64,000 nt of DNA, taken from Babesia bovis T2Bo. Taxonomy: Eukaryota > Apicomplexa > Aconoidasida > Piroplasmida > Babesiidae. Below are positions 44,723 to 56,394 of this stretch, piece by piece. The DNA is taken from assembly GCF_000165395.2 (NCBI RefSeq), contig NC_067396.1:620001-684000 (forward strand). Reading direction: 5' to 3'. A program made the position numbers and the translations under genes. Numbering within the stretch: the first letter of the stretch is position 1; each line of letters starts with the position of its first letter. The notes beneath the pieces were generated by a model that saw only the letters and a program-made list of their open reading frames with translations, was not told the origin of the DNA and made no database searches.

Positions 44723-45522
44723 CTATGTGTCCAAAACGTAATAACTCTTGGGACCATCTTCAGGACCACTGTATAAACCGCAATTAATGATTCTAAAATA
44801 ACATAAATTGTCTGATAAATAACCTACCGTATGTCGCGAACGGGCTTGCCGTCCTTTATTATCTCTTTACCCAAAGAACGAATAAGTTTCATACCTTTTA
44901 CAACCGTGCCCACTACTACTGGATGACGACCTAGTAGCGGATTTCCCGTGAGCGTTATTAAAAAACGAGATGTCAACCCAGATTGGTCCCTAGATGTTAA
45001 CATTGCAATGTCCCCTTCTTGTACAAAAGGTGCTTCAAACGATTCTTCAGGCATAGTACGACCGTAAATAGTACATGATTTTAAAGGATCATCACCATGG
45101 AACAAGTCACCAAGTACAATGCCATTACCGGGGTAGATTTGGCTTATTCTCGAATTGCGATAACCAATCGTTTGTTCACCAAGCTGGTAGCCTTTGCATA
45201 ATTGTACAATGTTTTCACAAGTTAAAGGCTGATGGCGACCATATAGACCTACGAGAACGCGACCTAAATAACGACGGTCTGCAGCAAAATCGAAGTATAC
45301 ATAGTCAGTGATTACTCCATCTTCTGTTGGTGTGGCATCCTTGTGGCCATAATCTTTTGGAGATCCCGAATAATAAGCAGCGCCGCATAAGGCGCCCTTT
45401 TAATGTAATGAGCACCGATGTAAAGGACTTACCAACATCAACTTCTTTCTCCAGCTCAAAGTATTGATTTTGCGTGCTAAAAAGTGTAATACGTCCAACG
45501 GTAATAACAATGTACTACGCAT
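44723..45522 (-). CDS. Cyclophilin-fold protein with N-terminal anchor and degenerate active site
   Basis: Exons in transcription order are 45522..45433, 45396..44828 and 44792..44723; introns 36 and 35 nt; 242 residues. The N-terminus has a hydrophobic stretch with basic flank (LSWRKKLMLGALCGAAYY, about 23-40), a leader or anchor. The fold follows cyclophilin: VYFDFAADRRYLGRVLVGLY, ENIVQLCKGYQ, GIVLGDLFHGDD, FLITLTGNPLLGRHPVVVG, and the closing INCGLYSG. Residues that make the PPIase site in CypA are mostly replaced: HRV by SQI (Arg55), the Gln63 and Phe60 positions, GSQFFIT by TSRFLIT (Gln111, Phe113), and the cyclosporin-contact Trp121 by Leu. Probably a non-catalytic or very weak member. 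Confidence 0.83.
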
Positions 45523-45883
45523 TGCCAAAAGGTGACTTATAAAAACCAGTATAGACTATGATGGCGCCGTGCCATGGAATCTGGTAACTCATACGTAATA
45601 GCGGCAAGTCTGCAAAGTAATTTTTGTATAATACACCGTTCAATTTTTAAGGTTAAAATGACTCCTGGAAGATTAATTTTAAGCCCATAAATTCACGGGT
45701 ATGATGTAGACATACAAGACAGCAAATGTGTAACTATATTAATAAGCAAATATAATAACAAAAGGTAGTAATGAAAAATTGCCGAACAGTTATAATATTT
45801 AATGTAAGCATTTTAGCCATGTGTCATACCCCTGTCATTTCGAGGGCTAAACCGTATTGAGTGAAATTGAAGGCACATGAATG
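45523..45883. other. Intergenic region
   Basis: 361 bp, AT-rich, between the cyclophilin start and the peroxiredoxin end (both minus). Nothing that I can support. Confidence 0.5.
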
Positions 45884-46648
45884 TTAAGAAAAGGTCTTGA
45901 AAAGGTAATCACCTGTAGAAGAAGATGTCTGAGACATACCAGCACCGCCCTTCTGCCAGTTTACTGGGCATACCTGCCCAGATTCGTCGTTAAATTTAAT
46001 AGCGTCAAACACACGAAGGGTCTCGTCAACGGATCGACCAATACCCAAGTCAAAAACAGCCGTATGACGCACCTTACCGGTCTTGTCAATAAGTACAGAA
46101 GCACGTTGTGCAAAACCGTCGCTACGAAGAAGGCCAAAACTCTTGCTTATTGAACGTGATATATCAGACACTAATGGAATCTTTAGTCCCTGCACACCAC
46201 CCTTCTTCAAATCCATCTGAAGCCAAGCAAGATGAGAAAATACTGAGTCTATAGATATGCCAACTACCTTGATACCACGCTGCTCAAATTCAGGAAGTCT
46301 AGCGGAAAATCCCAAAAGCTCAGAAGGGCAAACAAAAGTGAAGTCCAACGGATAGAATACAAGCAACGCATACGAATCACGAAAATATGCAGAAGCGTCA
46401 AATTCGGTTATGTTTCCGTTGATCACAGCAGATGTTTTGAAATCAGGGAACTCGCGTCCAACAAGATCTCCTATATTAGTATGGCAGCTACCGGCCTGTG
46501 TACCGAATGCCCGTACAACGAACTGGTTGTACACAGGCCTAAAGCAACGCACACTGTCGTTATTGAGCCATCCGGTAGTTTTGTTAGATAGCATTCGCAT
46601 GGCCCTGTAGGCTGAAGCAGTAGGTAGACGCAACACACCGTTCATCAT
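45884..46648 (-). CDS. 2-Cys peroxiredoxin (mitochondrial type)
   Basis: Thioredoxin-dependent peroxidase that reduces H2O2. 254 residues from the ATG at 46648; the frame is open further upstream but those codons show no leader-like or domain sequence. Residues 1-50 are basic, Ser/Arg-rich and free of acids until late, as in a mitochondrial presequence. Peroxidatic Cys107 is in YPLDFTFVCPSELLGF, resolving Cys227 in GQVCPVNW. The GGLG loop of oxidation-sensitive enzymes is not seen (DGFAQRASVLID instead), so a robust type is suggested. Plasmodium has a mitochondrial TPx of this layout. Confidence 0.92.
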   Translation of the reverse strand: MMNGVLRLPTASAYRAMRMLSNKTTGWLNNDSVRCFRPVYNQFVVRAFGTQAGSCHTNIGDLVGREFPDFKTSAVINGNITEFDASAYFRDSYALLVFYPLDFTFVCPSELLGFSARLPEFEQRGIKVVGISIDSVFSHLAWLQMDLKKGGVQGLKIPLVSDISRSISKSFGLLRSDGFAQRASVLIDKTGKVRHTAVFDLGIGRSVDETLRVFDAIKFNDESGQVCPVNWQKGGAGMSQTSSSTGDYLFKTFS

Positions 46649-47712
46649 GATGACTGATTTAACATATGCAATCAAAATATATATCCCACAAAACTTGTGT
46701 ATAAAGTTGTTAGTAATAAGTGTGTGAGGCTCTAAGCGGCAATAACGGACCATATGAGGAGGATTCCATCCCCAGAGCGGAATATAAACCACATTACATA
46801 TGTACATTAGTATACTCAATTTGTGGAATTCTGTTGAAATATTATCTCTTTTATGGACTGCAATTACTCTAAATGTGTATTGACGATATATCATGTAAAT
46901 TGACCTCGTTATCAGTTCAATTTTTTAGGAACAAACAAAAAATTGCCAATGGTGTATATAGCAACGATTACACAATTTAATCAATGGTTATATCTGTTGT
47001 AAGTGTTGCTCAACATCTTGCAGAATAGGATTCACTTTTTTAAATAAGGATTTTCGGGTGGAAGTTAACCTTTCCGGTGTCGTTGAAATATCCAAGCAAC
47101 TTGAATTGTCATGTCTTCGTAACTGTATGTTAACACAGGTTCATATTTTATCATACAACAATAGATTAAATGTAATGGATACGTAAAAATAGTGGTATTT
47201 ATGACTGAAGTTTAATCAGGCTACATAAACGAACTCAATTTGATGAAATATGAACGCCTTTCCTTGACCATCATTATTCACTTTTGATTTTCTTTGAATT
47301 AAATCCAAATTAGATAACACGGCTCCAAAATATAACGGGGAACAATAATGTCCATTGTATACACTATATAACTTAATGCCTGCCCTCATGTCATAAGTTT
47401 GATGAAAGGAATTAGCGACTGAACGGAAAGGAATACGGATATATTTTAGAAGGATGGCAGTTTAAAATATAGTTAAGAAGATATACCCATTGCTACTCTT
47501 ACTCCCATCGGCCGAATTTACAAGTGGCAAAAGGATCGACAGAATTTTTACAGACCTATTAGTCTTGGTCAGCATTTAGGACAGTACAACTTGCCGTCAT
47601 ATTGGCGCATTACGTGGGTGGAGTCATGCGGGACTTCAACGTTATTTTCAGCACCACCTAGAAAATACACCGGCAATGCCACTGCTATTGCATTAATTTC
47701 ACCACCCCTACA
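46649..47712. other. Gene-poor stretch at the left edge of the ves island
   Basis: About 1.06 kb. Most is AT-rich without supported genes. From 47477 a plus-strand frame stays open into the antisense of the ves1-beta last exon; its first 60 codons (for example GRIYKWQKDRQNFYRPISLG and YNLPSYWRITWVESCG) look protein-like but have no start, splice partner or family that I recognise. It may be a gene fragment left at the island border. Confidence 0.4.
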
Positions 47713-50700
47713 CTACCTCCCACCAAAAAACTCCAGTATCCCCCTTCCCTTCTTCTTACCCACCATCAAGATCTCCCATGGACTCAGACTGCCCTTCCTG
47801 AACCATCCTCTACAATGCGACCTCATATGTGTCCAGTCCAGTGGCCATATGGCTCCAAAGGCAAGGTAGAGTACCGCTACTAGCCAGGCCAAGGTCAGTA
47901 CAAAGATCCAGGGGAGCCTGGTGGTGTAGATGAGTTGGTTTATTTCACGGTGGAGTCCTGTATTAGAGTCTTTCTTGAGGTGTTCACCCTTGAGGACACT
48001 CTCTAGTGTTCCCAGGAAGTTGTGACACTTCTTATGTGTACCTACATCACCATTTAATACCCCTAGGGCACTGTTGCGCCAATGGCGCCCTTATAGATCT
48101 TTCAGCAACATTGCTACTAAACTTTTGTGAAACTTTTACCAAAACTACAGCTACACTCTCTCTACACTATCCATACTACTATACTACAACTTACCTCCAG
48201 TAGTGTGCAGCTTACTGACATTACCATACCCAAAGCCATACTTGTACAACACCGGCAGTACCCCGGTACATGATACCACAGATGGGCATTTACATACTCC
48301 GTCACCACCATCGCACGTTTTACCATGCTCTCCTTTAACGCATTTACCATTGCCACATCCACCAGCTCCAGATGCCGCACCTACTACAGCATTAATCCAT
48401 ATGATACTGTTGCGCGCCACCTGTTACACTGTCGCGCCGAAGGCGCCCCTATTCCTATACGGCGCGCCCATACCACCACTAGAACTTACCACCCGTACGG
48501 CACTCTGAATCCTTACAGTCAATCTCCTTAAACGCCTTTTCCAGGCTTTGTAATCCTCCCTGGAACTCCCCTATCAAATAGACCAACCATGACAGGTAGG
48601 TCCCGGCCATCGCTGGACTCAACTGGCCATACTGCTGGCCACTGAGGGGACATAAGTATTGAGAGCATTGACCAGCGGCACCCTTATCACATGTATATAG
48701 GCACTTAAGGTTGCCTCCCTTGCCACTGCAATCTCCCTTGTTCCACCCCTCTAGTGCCGTGACCACTGCATCATTACCACCACTAAGCATGCTCAACCTA
48801 ACATCCCGTAGTTCACTTTCTAGCTTCTGATACACTTTCTGTCCACCACCTCCACTCTGTCCCCCAATGTACACTATATAGTAATAGAACCCAAAGAGGT
48901 CACCCAGGGTCCGTGGCACCGTGGGAGTAATACATGCCAGGAGTCTCAGGAGTACCACTAGGGTGCCATGGCACTTCTCTGGGTCACAGTAGTACTCCAG
49001 GAGCAGTGACAGCGTCCTGCCAGTGCAGTGGGCAGGGTACTTGCCAGTGCCTACTACACGATGAGTCCATGTGACTACCGTGGCACCCTTATAGAACTAG
49101 GGTGGGACGTACCTGGAGGTGATAGAGGCAGTGTCTTGTGCGTCTTGGTTAAATCTGTGCATACCATGAGTCACTGTTAGTCACTATTGGTTACTGTGGC
49201 GCCCAGGGGGTGCCCCTAGTGTATATACAGTGCCTTAGGGGTGCCATAGAGTACTGGGACGTACCTTTGAAGTTAGTTTCCTTTTCCCAGCCCATTGGGA
49301 CTGGACAGTGTTTAGGAGCTCCTTCATAATGCCCCGGTGGATTTTCATACTTGGTAGTCCAGTGCTTTTCTATATCTGGGTATCTTTTTACACTACTTCC
49401 TGTAGTTTCCTTGCATTTTAGTGAACCGAGAATATCACACAAGAAGCTCTGTAATGGTGATCCTTCACCGGGTGATCCACCCGTGTGCTGGATAGCTCCG
49501 TCTGCCAGACATTTACACTTCTGTCCAGCACCATTATCTGCTACACCATTATTCCAATAGCACTGGGCGCGCCACTGTAACGGTCACTGTCAAGTACCAT
49601 CTCTATACGGCGCGCATAATGCGATATCACTTACCTGTACACTGCCACTTATTGGTAACTTTCCCATCCCTCATTGCCACCTGATAACCATACCTACAAC
49701 TCTTCCAGCCCAGCACATCCTTGTCCACCACCCCCACCTTACACTGCTTCCTTAGGAAATAGAGCTGGTAGAAGCAGTGGTAGACATATATCCTCAGTTG
49801 GTCCAGGCACTGGGCGGCAGAGCCGCCCATGTCAAAGCCAAAGAGCCCATTGGCATACATCCCATGGAGGGGGCCTACACATAGTGTTAGGGAGTGGTAC
49901 TACAGGGTACTTACCGAAATCCTTTACAGCCAGGTGGTACCCGCCGTAGCAGACTTGGCCGGCTTGGAGTGGTTTCCCTGTGGTAGTAGACTGTGACTGG
50001 TCAGCTGCTGGCTGGGCGGCTGCTTCTTCCAGGGTACATCTCTTATGCGTAGGGTCCTTACTGTGATTGGGACACTTATTCTGGTCAGCATCACCAGCAC
50101 TACCACTACTACCTACTACACCATTAATCCACATGACCACCCCTAGGGCACCGTTGCGCCCCTATAGAGCCCTGTCTATGTCACTCACCTGATGCAGCAG
50201 CAGGATCCGTGCCACTGGTAGCTATGGTCCCCTGGATACCTATGAGTACCAGTGGGCAGTAGCCACAGGCGGCCATTAGGTAGTGGGTAATACAGTCCCT
50301 CTTGAGGGTGGTACTACTTTGAGATTCACCGTGAAGCTGCATTTCACCTTTTTCCTGCTCTTTTTTAGGCAATATACCCTCCATTTTGCTTTGCATCCTC
50401 TCTACCAGCTCTCTGTACCCCTTACTATAGGGCAATGCACTTAGCCAGTATAGGATCTCCCGGATGGTCCTAGGCTTCCTGGAATCACTAGGGGCCGGCT
50501 TCGCCGGCGGCGTAGTCACTCCCTTAGCCCCCGCACTGCCCGCCCTGAAGTACCCACTGGCCAGGATGTGGAGTACCAATAGGGGGTACTTAGTACAAAT
50601 TTCTTCTGTTTTCTTGCCTTTGGCAGCACCCTTAGCATTGTCATATATACTACTGTAGTACTCAGCTACACTGTCTGGGTCACATTGGTACTACAGAGGA

Positions 50701-51842
50701 GGTGGACTTACCCTGAGGAGGACCATTCTTGAATTCCTGCCACGGTACTCCCTTATCCTTCCCTCCAGTCAACAACGTTTGCACAAACTCTCCATTATTA
50801 TTACCTACCACACCATAAGTCCACATGACCACCACTGGTTACTCACCTCCCTTCTCCTGATTCAACCTATCCAGGTCATAGCCCATGGCCGCCATGAATG
50901 AGCCGAGACCCTTATCGACCTCGTGTAGCTTTCCATCCTGGCTCCACCTCTTGCCACCACCCGTTAGGAACCCCAACTGACTGAGTCCACTCCAGATGAG
51001 GCATACTGACCCTAGGAAAATACGGGCCAGGAGGTGGACCTCTGTAGTACTGTTGGTAGTACTGCTACAATTACGTACCCTGGGCGGCCTTCACTGGGTT
51101 GACAGTAACTGCACTACCAGCCGATCCGGATCCTCCGACACCTACTACACCATTAGTCCATATGACTACCAGTGGGTACTTACCTGTGGTACCATTGACT
51201 ATGTTCGTCCATAAGGCCGAGTCCTTGTTGTAGGCTGACTTATAGCAATTGTTCGCAGAGGCACAGGTACAAGTACCACTAGAACCGGTACAACAACCGC
51301 CAGCACCACCACCAGGACATGTACACTTCCCTCCTATCCCAGTTTCCGTATCTAGACAACAGACTTCCTTGCCTTTCTGCCACCCAACCCACTTCTGTAG
51401 TCCCTGTGCCAACTGGTCTATCAGTGCCTTTATGACCTCGGTACCACCAGCACAGGTAGTGGTAGTACTGGCAGCACTAGTGCTATCACTAAGGAGTCCC
51501 AGGTCAGTGAGCACTGGCTTTACTATGGACTGTTCCTGGTCTAGGAGTATGTCATTCCAGTTCCTCCCAGTGCTGGGACCAGGGTACTCCGGGGACCTGG
51601 CATCATACAGTAGGTCCTTCACTGCCTTGGCCAAGTAGCACAAGCAATCTGTATAGCAATGTAGGTGCTACTGTGAGTAATATTGACTTACGAGGGCCAT
51701 TACTAGTGCTTGGTGGCGGCTGTGCCGCCTTGTTGCTTTTACCATCCCTACCAGTAACCCTCAGGACCCAGTCAATGGCCTCCTTCAGGTTGGTGGGAGC
51801 CTGGGTGAGGCTGTTGTAAGGGGTCCAGGCCTGTGCTGCCAT
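47713..51842 (-). CDS. ves1-beta-type variant erythrocyte surface antigen, 13 exons
   Basis: Predicted VESA1 subunit displayed on infected red cells for antigenic variation and cytoadhesion. Exons in transcription order: 51842..51692, 51648..51184, 51141..51079, 51041..50847, 50804..50712, 50665..50189, 50112..49915, 49874..49635, 49537..49265, 49154..49113, 49050..48490, 48380..48195, 48041..47713. All twelve introns start GT, end AG and are in phase 1, giving 1090 residues. The N-terminus shares APTNLKEAIDWVLRVTG with the neighbour; a Cys-rich part is in exon 2; TIREILYWLSALPYS and YCPLVLIGIQG, YQLYFLRKQC and CPVPMGW blocks follow in the same order as in the alpha gene; one TM (LPWIFVLTLAWLVAVLYL) and a basic tail end it. 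No coiled-coil block. No internal stop was found, so it looks intact. Confidence 0.85.
48042..51164 (-). repeat. Recurrent 3' intron element in ves1-beta
   Basis: Seven of the twelve introns end with the same short element, read on the minus strand: a CATRTGG start, a branch-site-like YTAAT core, and GTGTAGTAG at the acceptor (core TGGAYTAATGGTGTAGTAG). Copies end at introns 51142, 50805, 50113, 49538, 49051, 48381 and, more degenerate, 48042. The other introns lack it. Confidence 0.75.
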
Positions 51843-52135
51843 TATGTTACCACCCCTTGTTTCGAGAGTGTCCAGTGAGAGTCAGTGGTAGTCAAGGTCA
51901 ATGTATCGGGGTGGAATCCTATATAATACAGTGGCGCCTTCGGCGCGACAGTGTCCTAGGGGATTCCACTATAACAATAGCACAACCACCAAGGCAGTAC
52001 CTGGTGGAATCCCATAGAATAGTATGCGCGCCACCAATCTACGGGCGCGCTCAGTATATGTAGGATTCCACCCCGATAGCCAGACCACTGCCTCACCACT
52101 GTGAGTACTCTTGAGTACTTCTAAAGGCACTGATA
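51843..52135. promoter_or_regulatory. Quasi-palindromic bidirectional ves promoter region
   Basis: 293 bp between the two ves start codons. A perfect 18-bp inverted repeat (arms 51904..51921 and 52061..52078, TAGGATTCCACCCCGATA on the right) is centred near 51991, almost exactly midway between the ATGs (midpoint 51989). An inner, imperfect pair around GGATTCCAC (51961..) and GTGGAATCC (52004..) nests inside. GC-rich hairpins (GGCGCCTTCGGCGCG at 51933..51947; GCGCGCC...GGGCGCGC at 52026..52050) lie in the same interval. Divergent ves pairs with quasi-palindromic bidirectional promoters are known in B. bovis. Confidence 0.85.
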
Positions 52136-55100
52136 ATGGCCCTGAAAAACGCTTTCACGCCGAAGGCGTCACTAACCGACGCTCCCACCAACCTGAAGGA
52201 GGCCATTGACTGGGTCCTGAGGGTAACTGGTAAGGATGGTAACAATAACAATGGAGGTACGTTACTGTAGACACATAGATAGTATGCGCGCCCGTGGAGA
52301 TGTTACCTGACACTGTCCATTACAGTGGCGCGCCCAGTACTATAGAACTTACTTTGATACAGAATGTATATGTGGCCTGGCGGCGGCAGTGACTGACCTC
52401 CTGCAGTCAGTAGAACTACAGTACCATGGTAAGTAACCAGTACTAGAAGTAGTACTATCTAGTACCACTACTGGTATACAGTACCTCATGGTGTCCTATA
52501 GGCTATCAAGGTGATTCCAATGGCAGTGGTAAAGGTGGCCCCCCCAAAAAGAGAGTCACAGAGTGCCTTAATGGACTATTCTCTCTAGTCCAGGGACTAG
52601 GTGGCACTGCAGTGGTCCGGACCTACATAGACCAGTTGGCACAGGTACTCAGTGCACTCGTTGGGTGGAGTAAGATAGATAAGTGTTGGGGCAGTGGTGA
52701 CAGTGAGAAGTGCAAGGGTGGTGGTAGTAGCAATGAACACGGCGAAAAGACTGGCTGCGAGTATCTACAGGATGTAAAGCATGAGAACAAGTGTGATGCA
52801 TGTGGATGTATGAAATGGAATGTGACCAATGCGGACAACGAAGGAACACCGCTGGGCAGGAAGTGTACAAGGTGTAGTGATAGTGGTAGTAGTGCTCATA
52901 GGTGTAGCTGTAATACTGGTGGCAGCAGCACCTGTACTGCTGAGACTTGCAAATGCGCTTTAGCAGGCAAATGCTGCAAGTGTTATTGTAAGGGAAAGGG
53001 GTGTGGATGTAAGGATGCCAAGTGTAGTTGTGATAAGGAAATGAAGGACGAGGACAGCTATTTATCAGCTTATCGCAAGCGAAATACCAGCTGGGTTGAT
53101 GGTGGAATCAGGGCCACTTGGTTGAATCTGGAGGAAGTTCCTTACAGTGGCTATCCAGTGACCCCCTCCCAACGTCGCCACCACTGTGCCCGCATCCTAC
53201 TAGGCTCAGTATGTCTCATTTGGAGTGGGCTCACGTATATGTATTGGACTGGAAAGTACCATAAAAGTAGTCCCCGATGGAACAATCACATCTTGGATGG
53301 TAGTGGTCTAGATGATGGTACCCTATCCCAATGGCTCCAGGCCCTAGGGTTTCCTAGGAAAATGTTGAATAACCATGGTCCTAGAAATAGGTGGGATGCA
53401 GTTATATGGGATGGGATTAGGGGTATGTTATATTTGGGATTCCCGCATACCAGTTACAATGCTGCCCATGGCAGTGACCATGATGATAATACATTCAGAC
53501 AACCGGCTGGTATGAACTATGCTGGATATATACATACCGTAGACAGGGGTGCATTTGATAGTAGTGTCTTTAAGGGCACTGGTGACACTAAAATTGACAA
53601 GAACAAACAAGGTGCCCTCTTCAAGCTCTACATTCTATCATGCGCCTATTTTACTGGATTGCAGAAGAAGACTAATACTCAGACCACTACCAGTACCACT
53701 CCTAGGACCATCCGTGAGATCCTCTACTGGCTCAGTGCACTGCCCTATAGTCCGGCATATAAGGATATGCTGGACTATGCTAAGGAGAGACTCAAGAAAG
53801 AAGCACCAGATGTTGGAGGCAAAAGGCAACTTTCGTTCTACCAACAAGGCCGTAATGCGCCCATCACAGTTGATGAATACAACCTTTTTGCCCACTTCCA
53901 AGCAGTGACTCAGTATTGCCCACTGGTCCTCATAGGTATCCAGGGTGGATTACACAGTACTAAAGGCACTGACAAGACTACAGAACCACCTATCCATTCA
54001 CTCTACGCTAACACTGAATGCCACTTCACCTACCCAGAAGTTAAGATTCAAGCATACAACCAGGTGGTCCACTACATTAGGGCTCTATTCTACCAACTCT
54101 ATTTCCTTAGGAAGCAATGTGCCGTGAAGGTTGCTCTAGGAGGTAAATGGCGTGAGTGTAGGTATGGTAATGGGGTAGTCTCCAAGGGGGTGATCAGCTG
54201 GATGTGCCTGGGGTGTAACCCCATGGAACATGATAGGAAAAAGAGGGTTGATAAGGTAAAGGAGGGATTAGTGGGGGTGAAGGAGAGTGATAAGCTCGCA
54301 GGGGGGCTAAAAACATTATTGGAAAAGATTGGTGAGGTGGTGGTACAGTTGGGTAATGCCCAGGAGGAATTGGAAAAGAGTGGTGGTAATGTGAATATTG
54401 CACTAGCGGCAGTAAAGAAAGTATCAGGGGTGAATGGGAGTGATCTAAAGGGGGTACTAGAGAAGGTGCTAGATGTAGTACTGGGGGTAGTGGAGAAACT
54501 AGTGGAGGGGGTGAAGGAAAAGGTGAAGGCACTAGAGGAGATAAAGAAGACACTAGAGGCGGCTAAGGAGAAACTAGAGGAGGCTAAGAAAACTCAGGAG
54601 GCACTAGAGGCGGCTAAAGGGGAACTAGAGGGGGCTAAGGGGGCACTAACGACGGCTAAGAAGGCGTTTCCCGGTAGTAGTAGTGATATTGATCCATGTA
54701 AGAACATAGTGAGTGCTACTATCGATGGGCTACACAAGGCATTACAGCTGTTGAAGGACGCAGTCCAACAGATCATGGAAGCAACAAGGAAAGATACGAC
54801 AGAGTTCCAAGATGCCATTTTTTCTGCTACTTATACAGCAGACGTAGTTACTGAAGTTGAGAAACATCAAGCAAAACAGAAGGTAACATTGGATGCATTA
54901 TCGACGCTCGTCTCAGCCATAGAAGACCTCCTCTCCATCTGCAACACTCCCAAGTGCCCTGGATGTACAAAACACAGCGACAAGTGTGGCCAACCACCAA
55001 AGCCCACTGTCTGTCAGACCTGCCTCCAACCCACTACCACTGGTGTCCCCTCCCCCCTCCAGGCCTTCCTCGAGGATCGGTTACCAGGCTTTAGTTGTAA

Positions 55101-56394
55101 AGAGGTACCGGACACCGAGAATCCAGAGTACCCTCCTGCAGCATCCCACCTACGACACTGTGGTGGTTCCGGCCAGTGCTGCCCATTGCCAATGGGTTTT
55201 AGAGGGCAATTCCATGAGGGCAGCATCCGTGATTGTACCGGCCAACGCCTTTATGGCATCCTCTACTTCTTTAGTAACGAGAACATGATGCAGTCATGTG
55301 TTTATACATTGGTGAGAGTTACAGCAGCTCTCAGTGCCACTACACCACAGGTATTGGGTGATGTCTTTGGGTTCTTTAGGGGTGGTGTGGGAAACAAGGA
55401 AAGGGGGAAGCCACAGAAGGGAGAGGAGACCAGTTGTGAGCACACAGGTAATCCTAGTGAGTCCTCTGAGGCTAACAAGAGTAAATACTTTTGCGGCTGG
55501 TGTGCCTCTGGGTTACGTGATGAGGTAAAGAAGATAGAGTGGATCCAAAAGATAACGGGTGGTGACGACTACAGGGAGAGTGTCGGTAAAGCGTTAAGAG
55601 ATATTAAGGGCAGTGACAGCACTGCTACTACCACTGCATATTCCAGCACTGGTACCACCACTACTTCCCTCTCGGCACTGACCAAGGACTCAGAATACCT
55701 CTCCCCCCTAACCGGTGAACTCTATACAGCAGTGAGTGCCACATTCGGTAACACATACCTCTCATGGGTACTCTATCTATCAGATGCACTTCATTGGGGA
55801 TTACAGTCACTGTCTGAGGCATTCCAACAGATTGAATGCCGTGGCTGTAGAGACTGTGACCCCAATAAGTGCAAGAAGGGGAGTCATGGTGGGACGGATA
55901 GTGCACAATGTAACTGCTCTTCAATCGTATCATGTACCGGGGTACTGCCGGTGTTGTATAGACATGGCTTCAGTTATGGTAACCCATTCAATCTGGAGGG
56001 GTACCAGCAGAAGGAAAAGGACGAGGGAGATTATAGTATTACAGACACGAAGAGTACTAAGAAGTGCCATCAATTCTTGGACAGTCTCAGTGCAGTGATC
56101 AATAAGAAGAAGGAATCCGATCAGAAGGACCAGGACAACCACCCCCTCACCAACCTCCTCTCCCAGGTCGGTAAACTCCAATACGACATACGGCTCCCCT
56201 GGATCTTTGTACTGACCATAGCCTGGCTAGTAGCGGTACTCTACCTTGCCTTTGGAGCCATATGGCCACTGGACTGGACACATATGAGGTCACACTGGTT
56301 ACGGGGTGGAGAACACCAGTGGCAATGTATGTGGTATAAGGTGATGACGGGACGTAAAGGAATGGAACTGGTGGAGTATTTTGGTAGGAGGTAG
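52136..56394 (+). CDS. ves1-alpha-type variant erythrocyte surface antigen, 3 exons
   Basis: Predicted VESA1a-type subunit. Exons 52136..52256, 52363..52428 and 52502..56394; introns 106 and 73 nt; 1359 residues. Two introns is the layout reported for B. bovis ves1-alpha. The start shares the N-terminal block with the beta gene. Residues about 124-240 are a Cys/Lys-rich domain (for example CKCYCKGKGCGCKDAKCSC). About 641-789 is a Lys/Glu/Ala heptad-rich coiled coil whose coding strand is almost free of C. The rest aligns block by block with the beta protein. A single TM (LPWIFVLTIAWLVAVLYLAF, about 1294-1318) and a short basic cytoplasmic tail follow. No signal peptide is seen, as usual for VESA1. 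The frame is intact. Confidence 0.9.

Noticed and set aside
48381..51164. Repeated peptide WINGVVG-like as a protein motif of ves1-beta
   Set aside because: It lies after GT donors and before the AG acceptors; the exon joins that keep alignment with ves1-alpha exclude it, so it is the conserved intron element read through.
47713..51842. Reading the ves1-beta region as a pseudogene of scattered fragments
   Set aside because: Thirteen exons join with GT..AG introns, all phase 1, and follow the domain order of ves1-alpha with no stop.
54194..54553. Minus-strand Pro/Ser-rich frame within ves1-alpha
   Set aside because: It is the antisense of the C-poor coiled-coil block; low complexity explains the open frame.
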